Source: Bacteroidia bacterium
GTDB lineage: Bacteria; Bacteroidota; Bacteroidia; AKYH767-A; OLB10
Reading direction: 5' to 3'
Assembly (NCBI GenBank): GCA_025450095.1
Contig: JANWID010000092.1
Coordinates: 1-17,468 of the forward strand
Length of the DNA stretch: 17,468 bases
The notes under the pieces were generated by a model. It was not told the origin of the DNA. It saw nothing but the letters and a program-made list of their open reading frames with translations, and searched no databases. Each line of letters starts with the position of its first letter. The first letter of the stretch is position 1. Both the position numbers and the translations under genes were made by a program. This document shows positions 5,517 through 13,613 of this stretch, piece by piece.

Positions 5517-6557
5517 ATGAAAACAATTCTCCTGCACATAACCCTGTTGTTGCTGGTTGTAAATTCAGTATCCGCGCAACACCCTGCAAATGATACTTCA
5601 CTCGATTCTCCTGTTTCGTCTGGGGAAAGTCTGCAACGCACACAAATGGTTCTCCCGGCAATTTACTTCGATGAAAACCCATACAATCACAACATGCATA
5701 TCACCAGCAACGGAGATTATTATTTTACGATCAATGGGGGAAGTTCTGGTAACGGACAAATCAACAAATTTGATATGAATGGAGTCCTTCTTCAGACGTA
5801 TCCAATCCTGATTGATGGCCGTGGATTATCATTCAATACTGCCGATGGTTACCTTTATGCTTCGCTTTATATGGGAGATATAGTGCGTATTACCGATCTC
5901 ACTACCGGCACTTTTACAACAATATTTTCCGCAATCATGCAAAATGCCCAGGCATCATTCGCAATCTCTCCCGATGGAAGTAAATTTTATAATTTTTTCC
6001 AGGGCACACTACTCATTCATGATTTTGCAACAGGAGCTGTTCTGAATACCATTACCGGTTTACAATTTGGCACCGGAAATTTTGGTGGTGAAGCTGCGGT
6101 GGCTGTTGATGCTTCAAGAATTTTCACCTGGAATTCGACTTTGAAAACAGTCTATATCTACGATACTACCGGAACACTCATGCAAACCATGCCGCTTGAT
6201 TCAGGTGATAATGGTCATTCGCTTTCCGTTTCAAACGGGTATCTTTTTGTTTCCAGGGATGGTAACTATGCAGTTGGAACGTGGTATGGATACAACATTT
6301 CAAGTACAATCGGATTGGAATCACCAGCGGCAACCAACGCGCCAATCATTCTTTCGCCTAACCCGGCAACGAACCTCATACATATCCAGGGTATCATGCA
6401 TTCATTGGAGATCTATAATATGTTAGGAGAAAAAATGATCTCGCTTGAAAAAGAGGATTCACACGATTTGGATGTTTCAGCATGGCCGAGAGGTATGTAC
6501 TTTGCGAAAATCAACAATGGAAATTCATTTTACACCAGAAAGCTACTGTTGGAATAG
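5517..6557 (+). CDS. Secreted protein with propeller-like body and T9SS type A sorting domain
   Basis: 346 residues. Signal peptide MKTILLHITLLLLVVNSVSA, then a body of repeated beta-strand units with Asp/Gly-rich turns: HNMHITSNGDYYFTINGG, INKFDMNGVLLQTYPI, YASLYMGDIVRITDLTTGTF, ASFAISPDGSKFYN, LLIHDFATGAVLNTITG and VYIYDTTGTLMQTMPLDSG. These recall YVTN/WD-like beta-propellers that bind other proteins or surfaces. About residues 275-346 form a classic C-terminal sorting domain: ILSPNPATNLIHIQG, LEIYNMLGEKM, LDVSAWPRGMYFAKI and a final KLLLE. The protein is therefore exported through the type IX secretion system and either anchored or released. The secretion machinery itself is not in this window. 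No enzymatic motif is visible. Confidence 0.85.
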   Translation: MKTILLHITLLLLVVNSVSAQHPANDTSLDSPVSSGESLQRTQMVLPAIYFDENPYNHNMHITSNGDYYFTINGGSSGNGQINKFDMNGVLLQTYPILIDGRGLSFNTADGYLYASLYMGDIVRITDLTTGTFTTIFSAIMQNAQASFAISPDGSKFYNFFQGTLLIHDFATGAVLNTITGLQFGTGNFGGEAAVAVDASRIFTWNSTLKTVYIYDTTGTLMQTMPLDSGDNGHSLSVSNGYLFVSRDGNYAVGTWYGYNISSTIGLESPAATNAPIILSPNPATNLIHIQGIMHSLEIYNMLGEKMISLEKEDSHDLDVSAWPRGMYFAKINNGNSFYTRKLLLE

Positions 6558-6568
6558 GAAGCAGGTAT

Positions 6569-6590
6569 TGCAGCGGCTTGCTGTATTTAT
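6569..6590 (+). terminator. Putative intrinsic terminator after the T9SS cargo gene
   Basis: TGCAGC pairs with GCTGTA (one G-U) around a 5-base loop, followed by TTTAT, 12 bases after the stop at 6557. Modest stem and short T-rich tail. Confidence 0.4.
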
Positions 6591-6670
6591 TCAAAAATGG
6601 ATGTACGGATTACGCGTCACATAAAAGGGTGGTTTTGAATTTATTTTTTCCTGAATAAATCGTCATTTAT

Positions 6671-6701
6671 TTTGCAAAGCCTTTCTTACACAAGCACTTT
6701 G
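6671..6701 (+). promoter_or_regulatory. Candidate promoter of the 812-residue outer-membrane gene
   Basis: TTTG (6671-6674) is followed after 19 bases by GCACTTTG (6694-6701), which keeps the TTTG half of the Bacteroidota -7 element but lacks the TA. It would give a leader of about 90 bases that contains two hairpins. Confidence 0.35.
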
Positions 6702-6734
6702 CATTTTATAGAAATCACCAACGGTTTCGAGACT

Positions 6735-6780
6735 CCTATTATCATATGAATCGTAATAGGCTAAATTTCCGTAGTTTAGC
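6735..6780 (+). promoter_or_regulatory. Two adjacent hairpins in the leader of the outer-membrane protein gene
   Basis: CCTATTA (6735-6741) pairs with TAATAGG (6754-6760), and GCTAAA (6760-6765) pairs with TTTAGC (6775-6780). The two stems share G6760, so they would compete or stack. They end 18 bases before the ATG at 6799. They may be an operator or an RNA structure; no known riboswitch is recognised. Confidence 0.45.
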
Positions 6781-6798
6781 GGCTTTCTGAAAAACCCT

Positions 6799-9237
6799 AT
6801 GAAATCCATCCTATATGTTGCCTGCTTCCTTGCAGAATTATTATTTATTCCTTCAATGTCTTCCGGGCAAACCGGAAAAATATCCGGAAAGATTACCGGC
6901 GCCGAAAATGAAATGCTTACCGGCGCAGTAGCTGAATTGCGGAATACAAAGGATTCTGTACTGGCCCGTGCTGCAGTTGCCGATGCGAAAGGTGAATATA
7001 CGCTTGAAAATGTAAAGCCGGGAGAATACTTTATTAAAACAACGTTCCTCGGGTATCTTCCTTACACAACAAAGCCTTTTCAATTCGACGGCACAACCAC
7101 GAAGGTCGTTTCGGAAATTAAAATGGAAGTGTCATCCGTAACTCTGAAAGGAGCCGAGATAAGCGGTATAAAACCACTTGTTGAAGTTAAATCCGATATG
7201 ACAGTATTTAACGTGGAAAATAGTATCAACGCCACAGGAAGTACTGCATATGAATTATTGCAAAAAGCTCCGGGTGTTACCATCGACAACAACGATAACA
7301 TTACACTCAAAGGCAGAGGAGGTGTTATGGTGCAGATTGATGGTCGTCCCGCTCGCCTTTCCGATTCAGAGCTTGCAGATTATCTCAAAAGTGTGCAAAG
7401 CACTGATGTGGAAGCTATCGAATTGATCTCAAATCCTTCTTCAAAGTACGATGCCGAAGGAACTGCTGGTATTGTAAATATAAAGATGAAGAAAAATAAA
7501 AATTTTGGTACTAACGGTTCTGTCACGCTGGGGTATGCAATTGGTACGTATTCGAAATACAGCACCGCGCTTTCGCTCAATTTCCGTTCACCCAAATTCA
7601 ACTTATACAGTAATTACAGTAACAACTGGGGTGATCGTGGTAATGAATTTTATCTTTACCGCGAACAAAATCCTTACATCTTTAACCAGTCGTCCATTTC
7701 GAAAAGAAGCGGCTTAACACAGAATTATAAAGCCGGAATTGATTATACCATCAACAGCAAAAATAATTTGGGTGTAATGGTAAATGGAAACCTCGTAGAT
7801 ATCGATGGTAAACAAACCAACAGAAATTATATTCATGATTTCGATACTTATGCAACCGATAGTATCCTGAAATCAGACCAGACATTTGTAAATAACGGCA
7901 CCAACTTTTATCTGAACCTAAATCATCAATATAAAGATACACTGGGTACAGAACTTACTACCGATTTTGATTTTGGTTATTACGACGGAAGCCGCGACAA
8001 TTACATTCCAAACGAATATGTGCTGCCTGATATGATAACACCGCTTTCTTCCAGTTACTATCGTTCGGTCACTGGAACAATTATCGACATTTTTACTCTG
8101 AAATCGGATTATTCACGAAATTTCCTCAAAGGAAAGTTGGGAGCAGGAATAAAAACATCATTCGTTAAAACGGATAATGATTTTGATTTTTATAATATTA
8201 TCGAGAGTGTTGAAACTATAGATACAACGCGGAGTAATCATTTCGTATACGAAGAAAATGTTAATGCGATTTATGTTAACTATCAGCGCACGATTAAGAA
8301 ATTCGATTTCCAGGCCGGTGTTCGTGTGGAAAATACAATGAGCGAAGGCGACCTTAAAAGTAATGCTCCCGCAGATGTAAAAAATGTTAAACGGAATTAC
8401 ACCGACTTCTTCCCTGATGCTGGTGTTACGTTTAATGCAAACCAGAATCATTCCTTCGCAATGATCTATAGCTCCCGGATTGACCGACCTAATTACCAGG
8501 AATTAAATCCATTCGAATATAAGCTCGATGAGCTAAGTTACAGGAAAGGAAATCCGTTCCTCAATCCACAATATTCAAAAAAGCTGGAGCTTTCACACAC
8601 GTATAAGTACACCACAACCACCAGCATCGGTTACAGTCGTACAGAAGATTTCTTCGCGCAGATTGCGGATACCATCGAAGGTGGAAAAAGTGTACTGATG
8701 CCGAAGAATCTTGCAACAGAAGAAGTTTTCAGTATAACAGTCAGCACATCGTTGCAACCATTTAAATGGTACAGCCTGTATGTAAATGCCGGATTCAACA
8801 ACCAGGCATACAAGGCTGATTTCGGCGGAACAAAAACTATCGATACATCCATCCCGTCATTTAATCTTTACGCGCAAAACACATTTAAGCTTCCATACGC
8901 ATTCACTTTCGAAATTTCCGGATGGTACAATTCCGGTGGTGTGTGGGGAGGATCATTTGAAACGGAAGCCCAGGGGTCACTTGATCTCGGACTGCAGAAA
9001 AAGCTATTTAAGGAACAGGCAACTGTCAAATTTACATATACAGATCTTTTGCATACGGCACCGTGGGACAGCCATAACACATATGGGGGTATCGTGAGTC
9101 GCGCGAACGGCAGTTGGGAAAGTCAGCAATTCCGTGTTTCACTCTCGTGGCGATTCGGAAATAAACAAGTGAAAGGTGTTCGGCAACGGTCCACCGGAAG
9201 TGAATCCGAACAAAAGCGGATTGGTGGCGATGAATGA
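6799..9237 (+). CDS. TonB-dependent-receptor-like outer-membrane beta-barrel protein with CarboxypepD_reg-like and plug domains
   Basis: 812 residues. Signal peptide (about 1-24, ending SMSSGQ), then a carboxypeptidase-regulatory-like beta-sandwich at about 25-110 (KISGKITGAENEMLTGAVAEL, YTLENVKPGEYFIKTTFLGY). Next is a plug at about 120-230, with LLQKAPGVTIDNNDNITLKG, VMVQIDGRP, DVEAIELISNPSSKYDAEG and GIVNIKMKK. The rest is a long beta-barrel rich in aromatic strands, including the typical YSSRIDRPNYQELNPFEYKLDELSYRKGNPFLNPQ, closing with FRVSLSWRFGNKQVKG. This order fits the PF14905-type outer-membrane beta-barrel family of Bacteroidota. Its members resemble TonB-dependent transporters but have unknown substrates, and no obvious TonB box is seen. 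There is no SusD-like partner nearby, so it is not a classical polysaccharide-utilisation pair. Its 3' end is followed by a strong terminator. Confidence 0.9.
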   Translation: MKSILYVACFLAELLFIPSMSSGQTGKISGKITGAENEMLTGAVAELRNTKDSVLARAAVADAKGEYTLENVKPGEYFIKTTFLGYLPYTTKPFQFDGTTTKVVSEIKMEVSSVTLKGAEISGIKPLVEVKSDMTVFNVENSINATGSTAYELLQKAPGVTIDNNDNITLKGRGGVMVQIDGRPARLSDSELADYLKSVQSTDVEAIELISNPSSKYDAEGTAGIVNIKMKKNKNFGTNGSVTLGYAIGTYSKYSTALSLNFRSPKFNLYSNYSNNWGDRGNEFYLYREQNPYIFNQSSISKRSGLTQNYKAGIDYTINSKNNLGVMVNGNLVDIDGKQTNRNYIHDFDTYATDSILKSDQTFVNNGTNFYLNLNHQYKDTLGTELTTDFDFGYYDGSRDNYIPNEYVLPDMITPLSSSYYRSVTGTIIDIFTLKSDYSRNFLKGKLGAGIKTSFVKTDNDFDFYNIIESVETIDTTRSNHFVYEENVNAIYVNYQRTIKKFDFQAGVRVENTMSEGDLKSNAPADVKNVKRNYTDFFPDAGVTFNANQNHSFAMIYSSRIDRPNYQELNPFEYKLDELSYRKGNPFLNPQYSKKLELSHTYKYTTTTSIGYSRTEDFFAQIADTIEGGKSVLMPKNLATEEVFSITVSTSLQPFKWYSLYVNAGFNNQAYKADFGGTKTIDTSIPSFNLYAQNTFKLPYAFTFEISGWYNSGGVWGGSFETEAQGSLDLGLQKKLFKEQATVKFTYTDLLHTAPWDSHNTYGGIVSRANGSWESQQFRVSLSWRFGNKQVKGVRQRSTGSESEQKRIGGDE

Positions 9238-9275
9238 GTTCGCTAACTGATGCATTTTAAAAAGATTACCCTACC

Positions 9276-9307
9276 TACGGACAGCAGCATGCTGTTCGTA
9301 CCTTTTA
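9276..9307 (+). terminator. Strong intrinsic terminator after the outer-membrane gene
   Basis: TACGGACAGCA (9276-9286) pairs along its full length with TGCTGTTCGTA (9290-9300), eleven pairs with one G-U, around a GCA loop and followed by CCTTTTAC. It lies 39 bases after the stop at 9237. The rest of the gap up to 9501 (about 200 bases) shows nothing else I can support. Confidence 0.75.
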
Positions 9308-9501
9308 CTCGTGTTATAACCCAAAACAATTTTTGCGATTTTTACATGGATCAGGACATCTATATATCTGATTATGGTCTATTTATGACGTAGTTCAAAA
9401 AGTGAGGCCTTCTGCTTGCCGGATTCTGAAAAGGGTAGGGTTCATTGAACCTTTTGTACAATATTTCGTACACAGGCTATCCTATAGTGTCCCTCAAACC
9501 A

Positions 9502-10485
9502 ATGCAGCAGGTTAATAAACTCATCCTTATACTGTCCATATTTTTTAGCCTGTCATCAACAGGCATTGCAAGGACCATAAATGCAACTGGATCGGGGAAT
9601 TGGGAGAACAGTTCCACATGGGGAGGGACGGCGCCGGCATGTGGCGATACAATTAATATTGGCGTTGGTAAAACAGTTCAGATAACATCAGTGCTTGATT
9701 ATACCGCATGTGGTTCTTCAATGTGGATTGTTATTAATGGTACTATGTCGTTTCAGACCGGGAAAAAGTTAAAATTAAACTGCAGTTCAGTAGTGCAGGT
9801 GAACAGCGGTGGTTGGATCAACAGTGGTGGTGGTGGCGGGAATTCGAATCTCATCGAAATTTGTACAATAATAGTATGGAATACCGCGATGGGAAATTTA
9901 CCAGGACCGGTAACACTATCAGTGACCCCATTGCCGGTCGGCCTCGCTTATTTTGCGGCTTCCCTTGAAAAGAATTTTATAAACCTGAATTGGATAACTT
10001 ACACAGAAGTTAATAATGATTGCTTTATCCTGGAAAAAAGCTATAACGGGAAAGAATATATGCAAATTGGCAGAATAGCCGGAACAGGGACTTCTTCCAA
10101 TATGAATGAATATTTGTTCAGGGACGCGGCACCTGTTGAGGGGTTGCAATATTACAGGTTGCAACAGAAAGATTTTGATGGGAAGATTACATACTTCAAA
10201 CCAATTGCGATCCGGTGGGAAGGAGAATCCGTTTTAACATATTTCCCAAACCCGGGAAAAGGTGAGATTTTTGTCACCGTTCCCCAGTCGTTTGCGCACC
10301 GCACTGTCAGACTGATGATTCAGGATATGAATTGGGGTGTAGTCATACAACGTGATATTACTTTCGGGGAGAAAGTTGTGGGTATTATGATTTTGTCGAA
10401 GTCGGAACAACTGAAACCCGGGAATTACCTGGCTACCCTGATGCTGGATGATCAAAAGTTCACCAAACTGATTATGGTGCAGTAA
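9502..10485 (+). CDS. Secreted protein with beta-rich N-terminal module and T9SS-type C-terminal domain
   Basis: 327 residues from ATG 9502. The in-frame TTG at 9445 is rejected because the signal peptide (QQVNKLILILSIFFSLSSTGIA) begins here. The mature N-terminus has the pattern ATGSGNWENSSTWGGTAPACGDTINI, common at the start of Bacteroidota surface proteins with right-handed beta-helix or G8-like strands, with C47, C70, C94 and C121 that could form disulfides and a Gly run near 108-113. Residues 144-240 (PLPVGLAYFAASLEKNFINLNW, NDCFILEKSYNGKEYMQIG, YYRLQQKDFDGK) are the LPVxLxxF module that often precedes sorting domains. Residues 247-327 (YFPNPGKGEIFVTV to KLIMVQ) look like a type A sorting domain. 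No catalytic motif is seen; adhesion or a structural role is possible. Confidence 0.8.
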   Translation: MQQVNKLILILSIFFSLSSTGIARTINATGSGNWENSSTWGGTAPACGDTINIGVGKTVQITSVLDYTACGSSMWIVINGTMSFQTGKKLKLNCSSVVQVNSGGWINSGGGGGNSNLIEICTIIVWNTAMGNLPGPVTLSVTPLPVGLAYFAASLEKNFINLNWITYTEVNNDCFILEKSYNGKEYMQIGRIAGTGTSSNMNEYLFRDAAPVEGLQYYRLQQKDFDGKITYFKPIAIRWEGESVLTYFPNPGKGEIFVTVPQSFAHRTVRLMIQDMNWGVVIQRDITFGEKVVGIMILSKSEQLKPGNYLATLMLDDQKFTKLIMVQ

Positions 10486-10524
10486 CTTTTTGCTATCGTT
10501 TTTACTTGATAATTTCGTTAAAGC

Positions 10525-10662
10525 CGGCAGTTGGCAATCCTCAGCCGGCAGTCCTCAGCCGGCAGTCCTCAGCCGACAGTCCTCAGCCGACAGTTAAAAT
10601 TCAAGAACCTATTGCCTACTACATACCAATGACTGCCTACTGGTGACTGCCTACTGCCTGCT
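10525..10662. repeat. Heptamer-phased inverted repeat (E2) between convergent genes
   Basis: The left arm (10525-10594) is ten 7-base units, eight of them arranged as CCTCAGC alternating with CGGCAGT or CGACAGT, giving a 14-base period. The right arm (10611-10662) keeps strict 7-base phase: ATTGCCT, ACTACAT, ACCAATG, ACTGCCT, ACTGGTG, ACTGCCT, ACTGCCT, GCT. The shared unit CGGCAGT/ACTGCCT is the same as in the element at 2901-2984. It lies between the T9SS cargo gene (+, stop 10485) and the DUF4142 gene (-, stop 10731) and probably folds into a long imperfect hairpin. Confidence 0.8.
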
Positions 10663-10730
10663 AAAAAGGCGTACGGGTCCTGATCAGCCCATACGCCATG
10701 GCGTTAGTTATAAAAAGCTGCAGATTGCAG

Positions 10731-11312
10731 TTATTTCATATCTTTTACTTTTTCTTTCAGCATTTTTGCCGCTTCATAATGAGCCCTTAAGTCAGGCAGC
10801 ATTTTGGAAGCCCAGGCTTTGTTATCGGCATCCTCACAATTGTCGGCTGCTTTCTCGAATCTGTCAATCGCTTTTTCATGTCCATCTACCATTTTATCCA
10901 TAAATAAACGATCGAAATCATAACCGGTTTTATCATTCAGATCTTCATGATGTTTCATACCTTCTTCGGAAATAGTTCCGGGGATGGTAATGTTTTTTGA
11001 TGCTGCAAGAGCGGCCAGGTCATCATATGCTTTCTGGTGATCTGTTTCCATTTTTTTCCCGAAGTCTTTTACTTCCTGGAAAGTTGCTTTGGTTGCGCCT
11101 TGCTGTCCCATATGTACCTCCATGAGATTCATATCAGCAGCATCGACCAGGAACTGTGCATCCTTTTCACTTTTCCGGTCATCCATTACTTGTTCATTGG
11201 TTTCTTCGGCAGCTTCCTTAGCGTCATCCGGTTTGTTATCGCAAGCAGTAAGACTGGTCATGCTAACTAAAGCTCCAAGTAGCAGGAGATCCTTTAAAAA
11301 ATGCGGTTTCAT
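10731..11312 (-). CDS. DUF4142-domain lipoprotein
   Basis: 193 residues. The N-terminus is a lipoprotein signal (KPHFLKDLLLLGALVSMTSLTAC) with lipobox L-T-A-C and acylated Cys24. The acidic run after it (CDNKPDDAKEAAEE) resembles the charged lipoprotein export signal used by some Bacteroidota for surface display (inference). Residues about 50-190 match the DUF4142 pattern: DAQFLVDAADMNLMEVHMGQ, VKDFGKKMETDHQKAYDDLAALA, a FDRLFMDKMVDGHEKAIDRFEKAA segment and ASKMLPDLRAHYEAAKMLKEKV. This is a four-helix ferritin-like fold with paired His and Glu residues. Family members are often stress-associated outer-membrane or periplasmic proteins; whether they bind metal is not established. It is convergent with the cargo gene at 9502 and downstream of the cyclase on the same strand, with 322 bases between. 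Confidence 0.9.
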   Translation of the reverse strand: MKPHFLKDLLLLGALVSMTSLTACDNKPDDAKEAAEETNEQVMDDRKSEKDAQFLVDAADMNLMEVHMGQQGATKATFQEVKDFGKKMETDHQKAYDDLAALAASKNITIPGTISEEGMKHHEDLNDKTGYDFDRLFMDKMVDGHEKAIDRFEKAADNCEDADNKAWASKMLPDLRAHYEAAKMLKEKVKDMK

Positions 11313-11476
11313 AGTTTATAGTTTTTTTGGTTAAGCAATACATACATCAAAAAAGCGTGCCACCACAGGTTTACGACGATCCTGGTATACTCCACAATTT
11401 ATTCGTGCAGATTATGGGGAAATTATTACCCCGATTTTCCCCGGTCATTTAACAAAAAGGAAAAAAATTGATTCCA

Positions 11477-11508
11477 CGGATTACTAATTTTAAAACAAAA
11501 TAGTCCGC
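11477..11508. repeat. Imperfect inverted repeat upstream of the DUF4142 gene
   Basis: CGGA-TTA-CTA-A-TTTT pairs with AAAA-TAG-TCCG across a short AAAC loop, allowing two small bulges. The surrounding words (ATTCCACGGATTACTAATTT, TAGTCCGCGTTAATC) have the look of an interspersed repeat. The rest of 11313-11634 holds this, the E3 repeat and AT-rich sequence, and no gene. Confidence 0.4.
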
Positions 11509-11533
11509 GTTAATCTGCTTAATCAGTTAAATC

Positions 11534-11623
11534 CCTGGCTGCCGGCTGCTACTATAAATATTTAATGTGAATATAGACCTTTATTTCAACCAGAATAATC
11601 AAAATAACCAGGCGGCAGGCAGG
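11534..11623. repeat. Degenerate heptamer inverted repeat (E3) at the cyclase 3' end
   Basis: The 16-base left arm CCTGGCTGCCGGCTGC (11534-11549) and the right arm CCAGGCGGCAGGCAGG (11608-11623) are complementary at 13 of 16 positions, with 58 bases between. The CTGG-CTGCCGG-CTG rhythm keeps the 7-base phase of E1 and E2. It ends 11 bases after the cyclase stop. A terminator role is possible. Confidence 0.5.
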
Positions 11624-11634
11624 TGCGTTCTTTT

Positions 11635-13551
11635 TTAATTCACAAAATACATCCGGGTTTCGCCTTTGTTTTTGGCTACGACTTTACCGCGATCGGTGCA
11701 GGGAAATTTTTCCTTAACCCGTTCGTAAGTGGATGCGCTGATATTGATCCGGCCTTCTTCACCGGCAGATTCCATTCTTGAAGCTACATTAACGGTATCG
11801 CCCCAAATGTCGTAGGCGAATTTTTTAGTGCCGACCACACCCGCAACCACACACCCGGTGTGAATGCCGATGCGAATGTCAAAAAACGGCTCGCTGGTTT
11901 TCATCCGACGCATCTTTTCCTCAGCCATGAAATCCCGGATGGCTAAAGCAGCACTTACCACATCTTCAGCATGAGTTGCATTTGGAACCGGGAGGCCGCC
12001 AACGCACATATAGGCGTCACCGATAGTTTTTATTTTTTCAATCCGGTGTTCTGAGATGATACGATCGAATTCACTATAACAAAAATGAACCAGCTTCACA
12101 AGTTGGGCCGCAGGCATGTTTTCACTAACACGGGTGAAATTCTTAAAATCAGTGAACAGCACAGTTACATCATCAAAGTTTTTGGCAGTTACCGAACCGG
12201 TTGCTTTCAACTCTTCGGCGGTTTCTGTGGGCAGGATATTCAACAACAAATTGTCACTTCGTTTTTTTTCCCTTGCAATTCTGTTCCGTTGACGAAATAC
12301 AATAATTAAGAATAGCAATACTCCCGCAAGACCGCCGGTCACGGAATAGCGGATGATTTTCTGGCGACGGATTTCGGCAAGCGTTAAAGCATCGCGCTTC
12401 ACCTGTTCGGCTTTCGCAAGGGCTTCCTTTTTATCGAAGTCGTATTGCATCTGCAGGCGGGTAAGTGATCGCACACGATCACTGTTGAAAAGCGAATCAT
12501 CCGTTTCTTTGTACAGTTGGTGATAATGATATGCCTGTTTGAAATCACCTTTGTTCGCGTATGATTGCGATAATTTCCGGTACGCAACCGACTTCACATC
12601 TTCGGCTCCTATTTCATTGGTGAGCGAGAGTGATGCTAACTGCACTTCAAGCGCTTGACCAGGTTGCCCCATCTTTTCATACACATTACTCATACTTAAA
12701 TAAAGGTTCGCTTCTTTTTTGCGGTAACCCATCTGCTGGTTGATGTCGAGTGATTTGTGGTAATATTCCAGTGCTTCGTTGAATTTACCAAGTTCATAGT
12801 AATAATCACCAAAGTTTACATAGGAAATAGAAAGACCTTCACGATCGTCGATTTTTTCACGGAGCTTCACAGCATCCTGGTAATACCGGAAGGCGTTATC
12901 ATAGTTTTTCATTTCAAAATACACCAGCCCGATATTGCTGTATGATTCCGTAAGTCCCCACTCATCTTTTGTTTCCTCGCGGATATGTATTGATTTCTTC
13001 AGATTTTCGAGTGCTAAGGGATAATGCTTCTGACTATAATGAATGATTCCGATATTATTGTATGCCTGTGATATGCCATCCTTGTACTGAAGTGCTTCAT
13101 ATACGCGAAGCGAGTTAAGATAGTATTCCAGGGCCAGAGGAAAATTCCCCTGGTCATCGTAAATCAAACCGATATTATTATAGGAATTGGCGACACCCTT
13201 GCGGTCACCATCCTTTTCACGGGCTTCAAGTGCGAGCGTGTTATATTTAAGGGCGTTCGGATAATCACCCTTATACCAGTATGCAACGCCCATGCTGCTA
13301 TATGCGTTACCAATACCCTGTAGCAAATTTATTTTTTGGGATAGTTGTAACAGGTTTTGTGCAACGGAAATGGAACTGTCTAAATTGGTGTCCCAGTATT
13401 CACGACTGAGCTTATACAATAATTCAGTCCGTGTACTATCGTCATTTGCCGAAGCAATCTGTTTACGAAGACTGTCAATACTGATTTCATTTTGTGCAAA
13501 AAGTGTCGCACTGTACAACAACAATACATAAATTACTTTCAACGGATTCAT
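11635..13551 (-). CDS. Membrane-bound TPR-class III adenylate cyclase
   Basis: 638 residues from ATG 13551; a longer in-frame reading from 13602 would place 17 residues ahead of a clear signal peptide (NPLKVIYVLLLYSATLFAQ). Residues 80-359 are seven TPR units at an exact 40-residue spacing, with repeated A-YxNIGxxY and YxxALEYYxxSL cores. A charged coiled-coil-like helix (about 370-398) leads to one TM segment (399-418), then the linker LLLNILPTETAEELK and a class III cyclase domain (about 455-638). Metal-binding D468 (LFTDF) and D512 (TIGDAYM) are present. The base-selecting pair K508 and D581 (YDIWGDTVN) indicates ATP over GTP. The transition-state residues N588 and R592 are present. It would make cAMP in response to a periplasmic protein contact sensed by the TPRs (inference). 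No effector or phosphodiesterase is in the window. Confidence 0.9.
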   Translation of the reverse strand: MNPLKVIYVLLLYSATLFAQNEISIDSLRKQIASANDDSTRTELLYKLSREYWDTNLDSSISVAQNLLQLSQKINLLQGIGNAYSSMGVAYWYKGDYPNALKYNTLALEAREKDGDRKGVANSYNNIGLIYDDQGNFPLALEYYLNSLRVYEALQYKDGISQAYNNIGIIHYSQKHYPLALENLKKSIHIREETKDEWGLTESYSNIGLVYFEMKNYDNAFRYYQDAVKLREKIDDREGLSISYVNFGDYYYELGKFNEALEYYHKSLDINQQMGYRKKEANLYLSMSNVYEKMGQPGQALEVQLASLSLTNEIGAEDVKSVAYRKLSQSYANKGDFKQAYHYHQLYKETDDSLFNSDRVRSLTRLQMQYDFDKKEALAKAEQVKRDALTLAEIRRQKIIRYSVTGGLAGVLLFLIIVFRQRNRIAREKKRSDNLLLNILPTETAEELKATGSVTAKNFDDVTVLFTDFKNFTRVSENMPAAQLVKLVHFCYSEFDRIISEHRIEKIKTIGDAYMCVGGLPVPNATHAEDVVSAALAIRDFMAEEKMRRMKTSEPFFDIRIGIHTGCVVAGVVGTKKFAYDIWGDTVNVASRMESAGEEGRINISASTYERVKEKFPCTDRGKVVAKNKGETRMYFVN

Positions 13552-13555
13552 AGTG

Positions 13556-13587
13556 TAAAGATAGCGTTGAGCTCTTATTAATTCCAA
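13556..13587 (-). promoter_or_regulatory. Promoter of the cyclase gene, abutting the ATG
   Basis: Minus strand: TTG, a 21-base spacer, then TATCTTTA (13563-13556), one base from TAnnTTTG, then four bases (CACT) and the ATG at 13551. The layout matches the GlxA-like gene promoter at 582-612 and implies a leaderless or nearly leaderless mRNA. Confidence 0.5.
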
Positions 13588-13613
13588 GTATCTGCCAAAC
13601 ATGAACTCACTAA

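Noticed and set aside
8158..8451. Minus-strand open frame within the outer-membrane gene
   Set aside because: Antisense shadow of the barrel-coding sequence, with no recognisable protein features.
6799..10485. SusC/SusD-type polysaccharide utilisation locus
   Set aside because: The outer-membrane protein has the PF14905-like pattern, there is no SusD-like lipoprotein, and no glycoside hydrolase is nearby.
13552..13602. N-terminal extension of the cyclase
   Set aside because: It would bury the signal peptide 17 residues inside the protein and overlaps the promoter.
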